Shown here one piece after another: positions 1 through 9,493 of a stretch of 64,000 nucleotides of DNA (positions are counted from its first letter, which is position 1; every line of letters starts with the position of its first letter). Source of the DNA: Cryptomeria japonica (Eukaryota > Streptophyta > Pinopsida > Cupressales > Cupressaceae); the NCBI RefSeq assembly GCF_030272615.1, contig NC_081405.1, forward strand, positions 573,291,752 through 573,355,751. The letters are read 5' to 3'. The notes below the pieces were generated by a model. It was not told the origin of the DNA. It saw nothing but the letters and a program-made list of their open reading frames with translations, and did not search any database. The translations under genes were made by a program, and so were the position numbers.

Positions 1-559
1 ATTTAATACTACTTGTATTTGCAGATTTAATAGATTGGGATGAACCTAAACACCATGACATACCTATTTTCCCAGATGACGAGTCCATTGTCAATTACCT
101 ATGTACTGTCAACCCGGAAATAGACTCTACTAGCAAACAAAATAATGATATCTGCAATAAGAAGGGTGCCAAGTCTTTCAGTCACAAACATGAAAGAAAT
201 AAAGGATCTAATGCTGAAAACCAGTCAATGGCAGCACTAGATCACAAAAAAGTCAAAATAAAGGATGCATCTGAGGGTGAAAACCTTTTTAAGGCACCTA
301 AGGATGGGAGACTTAACACTCTTCCTAAACACTATTAGGAGCAATCACCCATATTGATTGAGCCCACTCAATCAATCAATATTTGTATGGAATAAGCATC
401 TAGAAACATACACCTAGCAAAATCTCTGACAGAAGAAGAAAAACAAAGTTTATCAAATTCTTCAAAGAAAAGAAAATCAATTTATACATGCATCATTTAT
501 CTATTGCTCCAAGAGCTAAGCCAGTCAAACAAAAGTTAAGAAAGATGAATCTGCATAGC
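1..559 (+). pseudogene. Tat element: decayed region between protease and RT
   Basis: The frame starting at base 3 reads as an acidic, Asp/Glu/Lys-rich stretch until a TAG near 340, followed by more broken frame leading into RT. This is the position of the poorly conserved linker between protease and reverse transcriptase in plant gypsy elements. No catalytic motif is visible. The assignment rests on position and on continuity of frame with the RT that follows. Confidence 0.45.
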
Positions 560-1290
560 ATTAATGGTTAAGTTGAACTAAAGAAGTTATTAGACATCAA
601 ATTTATTCGACCTATAGACTATGCTGAATGGATTTCAAACATTGTGCCAGTTTCAAAACTAGATGGAAGCATTAGGATATGCACATATTTTAGAGATGTT
701 AACAAAGCATGTCCAAAGGATGATTTTCATTTGCCCAGCATAGACATAATTGTAGACCTCACAACAAGCCATGCAATGTTATCATTAATGGACGGTTTCT
801 CTGGCTATAATCAAATCAAGATAGTTCCAGAGGATCAATATAAAACAATGTTAACCTATCCTTGGGGAACATATTATTGAAATGTCATTCCTTTGGGCTT
901 GAAGAATGCTGGGGCAACTTATCAAAGAGTAATGCCGATAATATTTCATGATATGATGCATACCTTCATGGAGGACTATGTGGATGATTTACTGGCTAAG
1001 TCATTCACTCAGGCAAAACATCTGGGCATATTAGATAAAATCTTTCAAAGATTGGAGAAATTCCAAGTCAGGCTAAACCCTAAGAAGTGTGTCTTTGGGG
1101 TAACATCAGACAAACTATTAAGCTACATTATGTCAACAAAGAGAATTGAAGTAGATCCAACAAAGGTACATGCCATCATGGAGATGCCACCTCCTAATAA
1201 CATTAGTCAACTCAAATCTCTACAAGGACAGCTACAGTCAATCAGGTGATTCATAGCCCAATTAGCAAATAAAAGTTTACCATTCAATCA
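560..1290 (+). pseudogene. Tat element: reverse transcriptase domain (broken)
   Basis: Reverse transcriptase copies the element RNA into DNA in the virus-like particle. The frame shows the gypsy RT landmarks in order: IRPIDYAEW, VSKLDGSIRIC, NKACPKDDF, LMDGFSGYNQI with the first catalytic Asp, FGLKNAGATYQR-like residues, and YVDDLL with both catalytic Asp residues (TAT-GTG-GAT-GAT at 977-988). In-frame TGA stops lie at 878-880 and 1247-1249; there is no frameshift. All active-site residues remain, but the stops make the copy inactive. High confidence in the domain. Confidence 0.95.
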
Positions 1291-1800
1291 TTTGCTACAT
1301 AAGAACATACCATTTAGATGGGAAGCCAAGTGCACAAAATCATTCTATCAAATCAAGCAATATCTAATGAATCCACTAGTTCTGGTACCTCCAATAGGAG
1401 GGAAGCCACTTATTCTCTATATATCAACAACGAACATATCATTGGGGGTACTATTAGCGCAAGAAGATCAAAAAGGAAAGGAACGAGCTATATATTACAT
1501 TAGTATAACATTAAATGGATATGAGCTGAATTACATATTCATTGAGAAGGCTTGTTTAGTTGTGGTATTCACCTCTCAAAAGTTTTGACATTACATGCTA
1601 GCTCACACAATCAAGCTAATAGCAAAAATTGATCCTCTCAAGTATTTACTCAGCAAAGCAACTCTTATAGGTCGACTAGCTAAATGGATCATGATTCTCA
1701 ATGAGTTTGATATCCAATACACAGAGCGTCAGGCTATCAAGGGACAAGTAATTGCAGATCAATTAGCTAAAGCACCACTACCAGATAAGCAACCAATGAA
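1291..1800 (+). pseudogene. Tat element: RNase H domain next to RT (broken)
   Basis: This is the ordinary gypsy RNase H/connection segment directly after RT, in the same frame. Visible family features are FRWEAKCTKSF, LILYISTTNISLGVLL (where the usual Asp of the Y-x-D-AS motif is lost), a degenerate ERAIYYIS segment, YELNYIFIEKACL and the QYTERQAIKGQVIADQLA end that leads into the tether. An in-frame TGA lies at 1586-1588. Loss of the first acidic residue suggests this domain would be inactive even without the stop. Confidence 0.85.
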
Positions 1801-2250
1801 GGTAGAATTTCCAGATAGGGATGTCCTTACTGTTACACCCAAGCAATGGACCCTGTACTTTGACGGTTCCTACACTCAACATGGCTCAGGTGCTGACATC
1901 TTGTTCATCACTCCTGAAAGACACACCATTCCAAGATCATATAGACTCATGTTTCCATGCACCAATAACATCGTTGAGTATGAATCACTAGTCATGAGAA
2001 TCAAAATGGCCATAGAATGGAGAATCACGGAATTGAAGGTCTATGGAAATTCCCAACTGGTTATAAATTAGATCAACAATGAATATCAGACAAAGGATGA
2101 CAAGCTGCTGCCATATAAAAGAATGGTGGATGACTTCAAATAGTATTTTTTACACATCACCTTCAAGAAAATACGAAGGTTGGAAAATAGAGAGGCCGAT
2201 GCAATGGCTACTATCAATTCACTACTACAAATTCCAGAGCAATAGAGTCG
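1801..2250 (+). pseudogene. Tat element: second (archaeal-type) RNase H domain
   Basis: After the tether a second RNase H begins: WTLYFDGSYTQHGSGADILF (with the DGS acidic residue), TNNIVEYESLVM (second acidic residue) and LKVYGNSQLVIN (where N replaces the usual catalytic D), then NREADAMA. A duplicated RNase H before integrase is characteristic of Tat-type plant gypsy elements. In-frame TAG stops occur at 2069-2071 and again near 2141 and 2246. The reading frame is unchanged from RT. Confidence 0.88.
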
Positions 2251-3594
2251 TTATGAGTTTTTAGTAGAGAAAATGTTTTCCCCAGCCTATGATAATTTTG
2301 CATCCCATGTTATCTACACCTTAACCAGCTCAGACTCTCCTTTATATGGGATAATCTATGAGTACTTTAAAACCAATACCCTACCCATTGACCTATCTCA
2401 TAATAAAAAACACAACTTTATCCGGCAAGCCATACATTATACCTTAACTGCTGATACCCTTTACTATCGAGATCTAGATGGTACTCTTCTTTGTTGCCTT
2501 GATCGTAATGAATTTGAGTCTTCTTTACATGAGCTTCATGAGGGTATCCGTGTCACACATTCAAGTGGTCCTACTATTGCAAAAAGCTTTTGAGAATGGG
2601 ATATTACTAGCCGACAATGGAGAAAGACTTATCAATTTGCAAAGAAATGTCCTAAGTGCCAAATCCATGGTAATCTTATTCATGCACTAGCATAGGAATT
2701 GTAGCCATTTACAACATCTTGGCCTTTCTGTCAGTGGGGACTTGATTTAGTAGGTAAAATACATCCTTCTTCTTCAAATGGACACAAGTTCATTATCACA
2801 GCCAGAGAGTATTTTTAAAATGGATTGAAGTAGTCCCAATGACCACAGTAACTGGAAAGAAAATTGCCTCTTTTATTCTCAATTATCTAATTTGCAGATA
2901 TGGCATCACCAGTTATATTATCACAAACAACGGGCGTCCTTTCAAAAATCAAGATGTACGAGAATTGTGTGAACAGTTCAAAATCCAACATCATTTTTCT
3001 ACACCTTACTACCCATAGGGGAATGGTCAAGCAGAGGCATCAAATAAAACAATATTTAAAATCCTAAAGAAGACAATAAATGATGTAGGAAAGGATTGAC
3101 ATGTGCAACTCAATCCAACACTCTGGGCATACAGGACTAGCATCCCAATACCTATAGGAGCTATGCCATATTCATTGGTGTATGGGTCAGAAGTAATTTG
3201 ACCTCTTGAGGTAGAAATTCCATCACTCAGAGTATCTTTAAAAGGCCTCATTCCAGATGAGGAGTATCGGGTCAATAGATTTCAAGAACTAGAGCTTCTG
3301 GATGAAAAATGACAACATGCCTATAATCACCTCAAAGCATACCAACAACGCATGTGTAGAAGCTACAACCACAAAGTCGTCCCTAGGATTTTTAAAGTAG
3401 GTGATCTCATACTCAAAGAAAATCTCAGAAATCAACAAGATCGAGAAAAGAAGGGGAAGTTTGAACCTAACTAGTTAGGTCCTTATGTTATCATATCAGC
3501 CTATGGATCAGGCGCCTATTAGCTTAAAACTTCAGAGGGTGATATGATTGACGAACCAACCAACAACATCCATTTGAATAAATTCTATAATTGA
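2251..3594 (+). pseudogene. Tat element: integrase (broken)
   Basis: Integrase inserts the cDNA into the chromosome. The zinc-binding part is visible (LHEG, THSSG, then CPKCQ near 2650-2665), followed by the DDE core: GLDLVGKIH with the first Asp, IITNNGRPF where the second catalytic Asp has become Asn, and GNGQAEASNK with the Glu. A frameshift lies near 2805, because the core continues in the next frame. Stops are all TAG or TGA. The C-terminal part (KVGDLIL, GPYVIISA, NNIHLNKFYN) ends at TGA 3592-3594. It cannot be functional. Confidence 0.92.
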
Positions 3595-4597
3595 GTGGTC
3601 TAATGCACAAAAAAAGTAAAAAATACAAAAAAAGATTGAAAAATAAAAAAAATACAAAAAAAACCAGAAAAACAACAAATAAAAGTGCAATAAAAACAAA
3701 CAACGAAAACCTGGCAATAGGCGCTATTTGTGAGGGAACAACTCCTTTATCTATCATTATTCATATCTTTTGCATCTGAAGTAAAAGCTAATGGCCATTT
3801 CCCAACACCTTTCATGCAACATTATCCCGAACACACTTAGTGTAGTCACCGTCCTTGTTTATCTGAAGATCAGTTCATTATATCTCACCATGGCTTGGTA
3901 ATCATTGTAAATATCCACATTAGTTGATAACTATAGCTAGGGGAAACATTCCTTTGAATTCAACCATTCCAACAGAAGCAAACACAAATTATAGCACGCC
4001 AAGAAAATCTTGTCAACAAGAACTCAGCAGCTGAGAAAGCAAAACATTGAGCTGAGAAAGAAAAACATTGATCCAATTAACAACTTCAACACATGCATGA
4101 TGGATGGATTTTTGAAATATAATTTTTTTACATCTTGCATGAAGTTTTGACTACTTTGAACTTTAACTTTTTGAATCATTAGATCTCCTTAAATTCTCAA
4201 CGATGCATCAAGCTAGAGAAAGTAGCTAGAGAGTCTAATATTTTTTGGTTTGCTGTCTGTGAGGCGATCACTTGTACTGTGCAAATTTTGTCTTAATACG
4301 TGATTAGAAACATATCACTGAAGACATTGTTCCACTTTGCACATACAAATGGTTCAATCTTGTCTGTTTATATGCAAGCAACACTCAGGTCGTCTTGGTT
4401 CAATTATACCTTGATGCTTGTGCCATCTTGCAATATCAAAATCCATGTACGTTTTACCCAGTTCATTATGGTTCAATTATACCATTATGCTTGTATAAAA
4501 TTCCAACATATCAAAATCTCAATGATAATAAATAAAAAACAAAGTAAAAACATGTGACTACACAGGAATGACAATAAGAAAAGGAGGGTGATCAATG
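3595..4597. other. Tat element: non-coding spacer after pol
   Basis: No reading frame I recognise. The first 100 bases are A-rich and read as a Lys-rich frame on the + strand, which I take as low complexity. An imperfect direct repeat of about 25 bases (GGTTCAATTATACC followed by ATGCTTGT) occurs at 4399 and again 72 bases later. The region is the start of the long 3' section of the element. Confidence 0.5.
4030..4071. repeat. Direct repeat, 21 bp x 2
   Basis: Two adjacent copies beginning GCTGAGAAAG and ending ACATTGA, differing at one position. It is a small tandem duplication inside the Tat 3' region. Confidence 0.8.
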
Positions 4598-4702
4598 AGT
4601 TGCATATCATTTTAAATTGTGCATTAGTTGCATATCATTTTAAATTGTGCATTAGTTGCATATCATTTTACATCATGCATTAGTTGCATATCATTTTAAT
4701 CT
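4598..4702. repeat. Tandem repeat, 28-bp unit, about 3.7 copies
   Basis: Units start AGTTGCATATCATTTTA at 4598, 4626, 4654 and 4682; the first two are identical, the third varies in its second half and the fourth is partial. The copies are contiguous with no unique spacers, so this is a minisatellite. Such repeats are typical of the hypervariable 3' region of Tat/Ogre elements. Confidence 0.9.
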
Positions 4703-4872
4703 CATTATCATTATCATACATCTCATTTTCAAGATACATCTCACATCATAAATCATATCAATCAAATCTCAAATCAAAAAAAATTATCTAAGAATCATCA
4801 TCATAGAAACATCATATCAATGCATAAATCATCGTCCATAAACACATCACATGTGAATTGGAAAATCAGTGT

Positions 4873-4894
4873 CATATATATATATATATATATC
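4873..4894. repeat. (AT)n microsatellite
   Basis: About eleven AT units in an AT-rich spacer between the Tat pol gene and the 3' end of the antisense PMD gene. Confidence 0.9.
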
Positions 4895-5629
4895 TCAAAA
4901 TAGTCAAAATATACAAGGGATGTCATGTCTGTCAAAATACAATACAATGATCAAAATACAACAGAGACAAGTCTCTCAGGTATGACTATCTCCTGAGGCT
5001 GATGGTCTCATAGTAGATGTCCCAGCTCCTGGATCTCTAGGTGGATCACATCAAGAAGGCCCTGTAACACCTCTGCTCTCTGTCCCTGTCTGACGCTGAG
5101 CTGATCAACTAGCAGTAAACCTAGGAGCCCTCTGCTCTCTAGGGACCAGATCCTCATATAAGCGCTTGTAATACTCAACTGCCATGGTCGTGTACCGTAT
5201 CTTCCTCAGTGTGTCTCTCATAGGGGCACCGACCATCGCTCTCTGCAGTCTCTCTACAAGCTCCTCTGCTTAACCTAGGCACTCTATCATCGTATCTCGC
5301 TTTGCAGTAATCTGTGTAATCTGACATTGCTGAGCTAGTACCCGCGCCTGCAACTCCTACACTGTAAAATGCAACACTCAAATCTATGAATCCTATCGAT
5401 GTGATGGTACCTTGATCTGCACTGGTACTTGGGTGGTAACACTACCTATCCCTATCCTAGGCCCTGGTGGAGGTAGCACATTTGATCTCCTCCACTAAGT
5501 TGGCCGTGTAAACTCCTCTAAGCCACCCATAGCTGCTAGCACCTCGCCTGCTCTGCCAACCCCACCAGCTTCAAGAACCAAACCTCCCCTATGTCCATCA
5601 CTACCTGGTCATCTGACTAATCCAATATA

Positions 5630-5830
5630 TCTTCTCCTCCCTCCATCTCCTCTCCCATCTCCCCTCTCTCTCCTCTCCTCCCTCGATCCCCTCCTCCAAT
5701 CCTCCCTCTATCTCCTCCATCCCCTCCTCTATCTCCCTGTCTCCCTCTACCACCTCCCCTCCCATCTCCCCTATCATCTCCTCCATCATCCCCATATCCC
5801 TCCTCCATCTCCTCTCCCTCCTCTCTCCGT
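5630..5830. repeat. Pyrimidine-rich low-complexity tract
   Basis: Nearly pure C/T on the + strand (CTCCTCC- and CCATCTCC-type units). On the - strand it encodes the acidic and arginine/glycine-rich linker that follows the PMD, so it is probably expanded coding repeat rather than spacer. Confidence 0.8.
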
Positions 5831-7089
5831 CTCACTAGCCTCTCTGGCTGCTCATCCTCATCATCGTCAAAGGAAGGAATCATCTTTGTTGGATCTAATA
5901 TCTGTGCCATGACGCATGTGCCACAAAATATGCTGCAAACTCCTCCTTCATCCCAACATCAACCACTCCAAACCCGTAATCCCATATATGTCCAGCCAAA
6001 TGCATATACTCCTCTACAACCACTGCACTATCAATAATCAGACCCCACTCTAACACATCTTGTCTCTGACGAGCATATAAACATGCTCCTTGTGGTATAC
6101 CCTGTTGTCGACCATACTATCATTGAACACGGCTATGTAGCAACCTTTCAATGATAAAAGGCATCCACCCAGTCAGGTATCTTGATATATAGACATAGGT
6201 CATCTCTAGCCCATCCTCAGTGCATACCTCATAGTTCATATATGATCTCTAGATGACTGTATCAATATCATCCAGCACCCTCCTCCAATGCTCTAGCTTG
6301 TGCAGCTTACGCTGGACAACTATACCTGTATACCCATATACATAGGCTCAACCAATCAACCTATCCCTATTTGCAAGAGGCCTCACTATAGGAATGTTCT
6401 CCCAAGCCCACAGCTATAATAATGTAACCTCAGCTGATAGACTCATGTATCCTAGATACACTACCTGGAGTAGCTCCCTATACAAATGTGCTAACATACA
6501 TGATACCCAAGTGAACCTGCGTCCCTATGTAACCATGTCCTCTAAAAACAATCCCCAACCCATTGCTAGTCCCTTCGACCTACGGTTGGGACACAAGAAT
6601 CTACCTACAAAACCTGCCAGTACAGAGAGTAGTGGAGCATAATCAAAATCTATAAACTCCTGCCAAGGGATCTCATATCAACAAATCTGATCATCATGGA
6701 ATATCTGACGAAGAGCCTCTATCCCATCCTCCTCTATCTACTCATATGACAATAATGCCCCAATCACTAGAATCTGCAGAATCTGATAACAGTCCTCTGG
6801 AGTGACTGTTATCTTGCCAGTATCCAAATGAAAGGTGTTCATATCACTGTGCCACCTCTCTGCCAAAGCTATCAACAAACCCCGATTAATGATATATTGA
6901 GGCATGTCCAACAAAGATGATAAACCACAACTCTCAATAATATCTCTATCTGCCTGTGTGAAATGTGAAATCAAGGACCATGGTCTCAGAAATCGCTCTC
7001 GTGACTGGAGTACACCAAGCTGTGCCTACAAAACAACAAATGTCCAACATCAGTTCCCATGTCTATCTGATATATCCAATAAAAACAAA

Positions 7090-7700
7090 ATCAACTTGTA
7101 ACAATGAAGTATGAAATCAAGTTCCACATCGAAAATCAAATTAAGTTCCATATCAAACATCAGATCCCATATCGAGAAATCAACCGTTTTTCATATTGAA
7201 AATCAAAATCCATATCGAAATCAATCAAATCCCATATCAAAATCAAATCAAATCAAATCCATATCAAAAATCAATGACCTATAATGCAAGCACCATATCG
7301 AGAAATTAAATCAATGACCCATAATGCAAGCACCATATCGAGAAATTAAATCAATGACCCATAATGCAAGCACCTCAGGAATCCATATCGGAGAATCATA
7401 TCAAAATCCCATAACGCAAGCAACTAAAAAATCCATATCACAAAAATCATATCAAGAATCGGAACTCATATTGGACATCACATTCAAAGGCAAAAATAAA
7501 AGATCCATATCGAAAGAAAATCAGGATTCTCATTCAAACAATCAATTAGCTTGACATTTCATAAACAACAACAAATCATCATATCAAGACTCAGACATCA
7601 AATTCAATCGCAAGGCAAAAATCAAAGATCCATATCAAAAAGAAAATCAGGATCCTCATTCAAACACTCAATCTGGCAATCCATATCAGATGCAAAATTC
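7090..7700. repeat. Degenerate CCATATCRAAAATCAA-type repeats
   Basis: Many imperfect units of about 20 bases built on CATATCGAAAATCAAAT or CATATCAAAATC lie along this stretch, in the intron of the antisense PMD gene. No coding frame is supported. The composition is distinct from the surrounding DNA. Confidence 0.7.
7271..7374. repeat. Tandem repeat, 40-bp unit, 2.6 copies
   Basis: Units starting TCAATGACC at 7271, 7311 and 7351; the first two differ by one base and the third is cut after 24 bases. It is a recent expansion within the CATATC-type repeat block. Confidence 0.92.
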
Positions 7701-7839
7701 AAAATGGCAAAAACAGACATTAAGACAGCAGGCATGACCTTGACAAATCTCAGCAGGTGCCTATTCACTCCTAAACCATCTCCCTCATCTACTTTTCCCC
7801 CACAACACAATCTTGCAAATTCTCTCTAGCCATTTTTCT

Positions 7840-8126
7840 TGCACATGCGCCAAAGTATCCCTCTCACGTGCTAATCTACAACCCATGTGCTAGCTAAACT
7901 CGGCTACGCGCTAAGACCTTTACCCTATGCACTAACCAATTCTTCCATCGTGCTCACCTAAGCACCCTATGTGGTAGGTTAACCCTACATGCTACCCTAA
8001 GCACTGCATGCGCAAACCTATTAGCCCTATGCTCTAGAACTACCTATGCTCTACCCTAAACCTACGACATGCGATGGGAAGATTCCCAGGCGCTACCCTA
8101 GTTGAAAAACCCTATGCACTAAAGTT
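7840..8126. repeat. Degenerate CCCTATGCRCTA repeats
   Basis: The motif CCCTATGCACTA and variants (TACGCGCTAAG, CCTATGCTCTA, CATGCGCAAACC) recur about every 20-30 bases. The block continues on the far side of the solo LTR (8878 to about 8930, CGTATGCGCTAAG, CCCTACGCACTAA), showing that the LTR landed inside it. Confidence 0.7.
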
Positions 8127-8877
8127 TGTTAGGATTAATGATAGTCCCAAAGATACTGAGAGGGGGGGTGAATCAATATCTAACTGGTTAACAAAATATT
8201 TAACCTTATTAAGTATTTTGCATTTCAAAACAGTGTACCGGTAAATAAGAATTAATGCAATAAACAGGAACAATGAGGAAAACTAGTGTGGGAAAAACCT
8301 CGGTGGGATTTGTGACCCACAATATTCACTAACTGGACAATGAATAAATATTACTTACAATGATGGGCCTGCACATGCAGGAAGGCCATCTGCCTAGAGC
8401 TCACTGCTCAATAAGAGTCTCACTGACTACAAAAGTGGATTATAAAAATCCAATACAATGCACTGCTTCAAATCAGCATCAACTATGCCAAGTTCAGTAC
8501 CGGTTTAAGCTCATTCTATAACCAAAAACCTTCTCTATCAACTTATATCTTTATACAAAAATATCATTCATTCATGATATCCCTCTACCATACTTCTTAC
8601 ACAAAATGACCTATAAGATCTCATACATATATAGGAGTCTTTTACAATATGCCATGTCAGCTTTTACAAAAATAATTACATTAAATATAATAAACAAAAT
8701 TTTATTCCCTATCGGCTGGAGTGTCGGTATGCATTGTAGCTGTTGCTGGTGTATGTAGATGTCTATGCTGGTGTCGGTGCTTGTCGGTGACTTTACTAGA
8801 TGAATTCCAGAAGGTTGCTAGTAGGTTGCCATCAATGACAACACCATCATTTCTCATTAGAGTGTAGAATGCCAACA
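8127..8877 (-). mobile_element. Solo LTR of a Copia element (reverse orientation)
   Basis: Bounded by TGTTAGG on the left and GCCAACA on the right. It carries the same subterminal block (GAGAGGGGGGGTGAATCA at 8157) and the GTGGGAAAAACC block as the LTRs of the two long Copia elements further right, in the orientation of the one at 23639-30835. No internal domain adjoins it, so it is a solo LTR left by LTR-LTR recombination. Flanking pentamers AAGTT and AATCT match at 3 of 5 positions, consistent with an eroded target duplication. Confidence 0.8.
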
Positions 8878-9004
8878 AATCTCTTATCGTATGCGCTAAG
8901 AGAGGAACCCTACGCACTAAACTGCAAAAATTAGAAGCAAAAAATAAAAAACGTGACTAAAATCGACAAAATAAAAAAAATAGGGAAAAATTAAGGCGAC
9001 TTAC

Positions 9005-9079
9005 AGATGGACTATACGTAGTGGGCCTTTGGTATCGGTGAATGTGCTCGAAATGGTGAGAAGCATAAGGAACTGACAT
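9005..9079 (-). other. PMD gene exon 1
   Basis: ATG at 9079, 25 open codons (MSVPYASHHF at the start), then CCATCT followed by GTAAGT, a strong plant 5' splice site, at 9004. The codon count is exact, so the exon ends in phase 0 and matches the phase of exon 2. The start is chosen because it is the first ATG below a TATA box about 75 bases upstream. The exon is inferred from the sequence signals only. Confidence 0.65.
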
Positions 9080-9476
9080 TTTTTCACTCTCCACGTGTCA
9101 CTCTCACAAGAAGTCAAAAGGTGCAAATAATACAAATGAAATCACTTTTTACCTTTTTATAGGGTAAAAGTCAACTAGGGTTAGTAGGTGGGGCATGTAT
9201 TTTGCTCATTTTCTCACTTTTAACCCTATTAAACATCATTTTTTGGGAGATGAATCAAAAACTCGACATTCAACACAGTCATCATTTAAAAATACAATCA
9301 ATTCAAAAACGATCATCACAATCAACAAATTTTTCAAAATACTTGGTTCATTTCTTGAGGGGGCATCATCAATATCATTCATCAAATTTGGGGCATGACA
9401 TCACCATATCGACATCTTGACACAAGCATCATATCTCGCAAAATTTTCTTTGAATCAACATGTGCACACATGTCAC
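9080..9476. other. Spacer before the Tat polypurine tract, promoter side of the PMD gene
   Basis: Contains the - strand TATA box at 9153-9161 and AT-rich sequence. No coding frame is recognised on either strand. Confidence 0.5.
9153..9161 (-). promoter_or_regulatory. TATA box of the antisense PMD gene
   Basis: TATAAAAAG on the - strand about 75 bases upstream of the proposed ATG at 9079. The distance would place a transcription start roughly 30 bases downstream and leave a short leader. It supports the antisense gene having its own promoter inside the retrotransposon. Confidence 0.55.
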
Positions 9477-9493
9477 TTCAAAGAGGGGCAAAA
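9477..9493 (+). promoter_or_regulatory. Polypurine tract of the Tat element
   Basis: TTCAAAGAGGGGCAAAA lies immediately before the TGTAGACG start of the LTR. This is the position and composition of the plus-strand primer used in LTR retrotransposon reverse transcription. Confidence 0.8.

Larger units (their letters stand above)
7026..9004 (-). other. PMD gene intron, about 1.98 kb
   Basis: Begins GTAAGT at 9004 and ends TTGTTTTGTAG at 7026, next to the codon for the conserved segment AQLGVLQSRERFLRPW of exon 2. It contains two blocks of degenerate repeats and a 751-bp solo Copia LTR, which together make up most of its length; without the LTR the intron would be about 1.2 kb. Confidence 0.6.
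4976..9079 (-). pseudogene. Antisense plant mobile domain (PMD) gene with one intron, decayed
   Basis: PMD proteins (MAIN/MAIL-like, also named serine/threonine phosphatase 7 long form homologues) occur as host genes and as cargo of plant transposons; their molecular role is not settled. Exon 1 (9079-9005) gives 25 codons from ATG. Exon 2 (7025 down to about 4976) has PMD hallmarks: LLIALAERWHSDMNTFHLDT, GKITVTPEDCYQIL, a MLAHLYRELLQVVYLG segment and LWAWENIPIVRP. A D/E/R/G-rich linker and a coiled-coil-like C-terminus (ELQARVLAQQ, AEELVERLQRAM, YYKRLYEDL) follow. The splice phase is 0/0 and the frame joins cleanly. Exon 2 carries several TAG/TGA stops and two frame changes. It lies between pol and 3' LTR of the Tat element, in antisense, where extra genes are known in this lineage. 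Confidence 0.85.

Noticed and set aside
3591-3779. Lys-rich frame on the + strand
   Set aside because: It comes from an A-rich low-complexity stretch after integrase; no domain and no conserved start.
4598-4702. Regular short repeats that could suggest a CRISPR array
   Set aside because: The 28-bp units are contiguous with no unique spacers, and this is plant nuclear DNA.
5601-5795. Glu/Gly-rich frame on the - strand as a separate gene
   Set aside because: Alternative frame of the pyrimidine-rich tract; it has no domain and is explained by the PMD linker.
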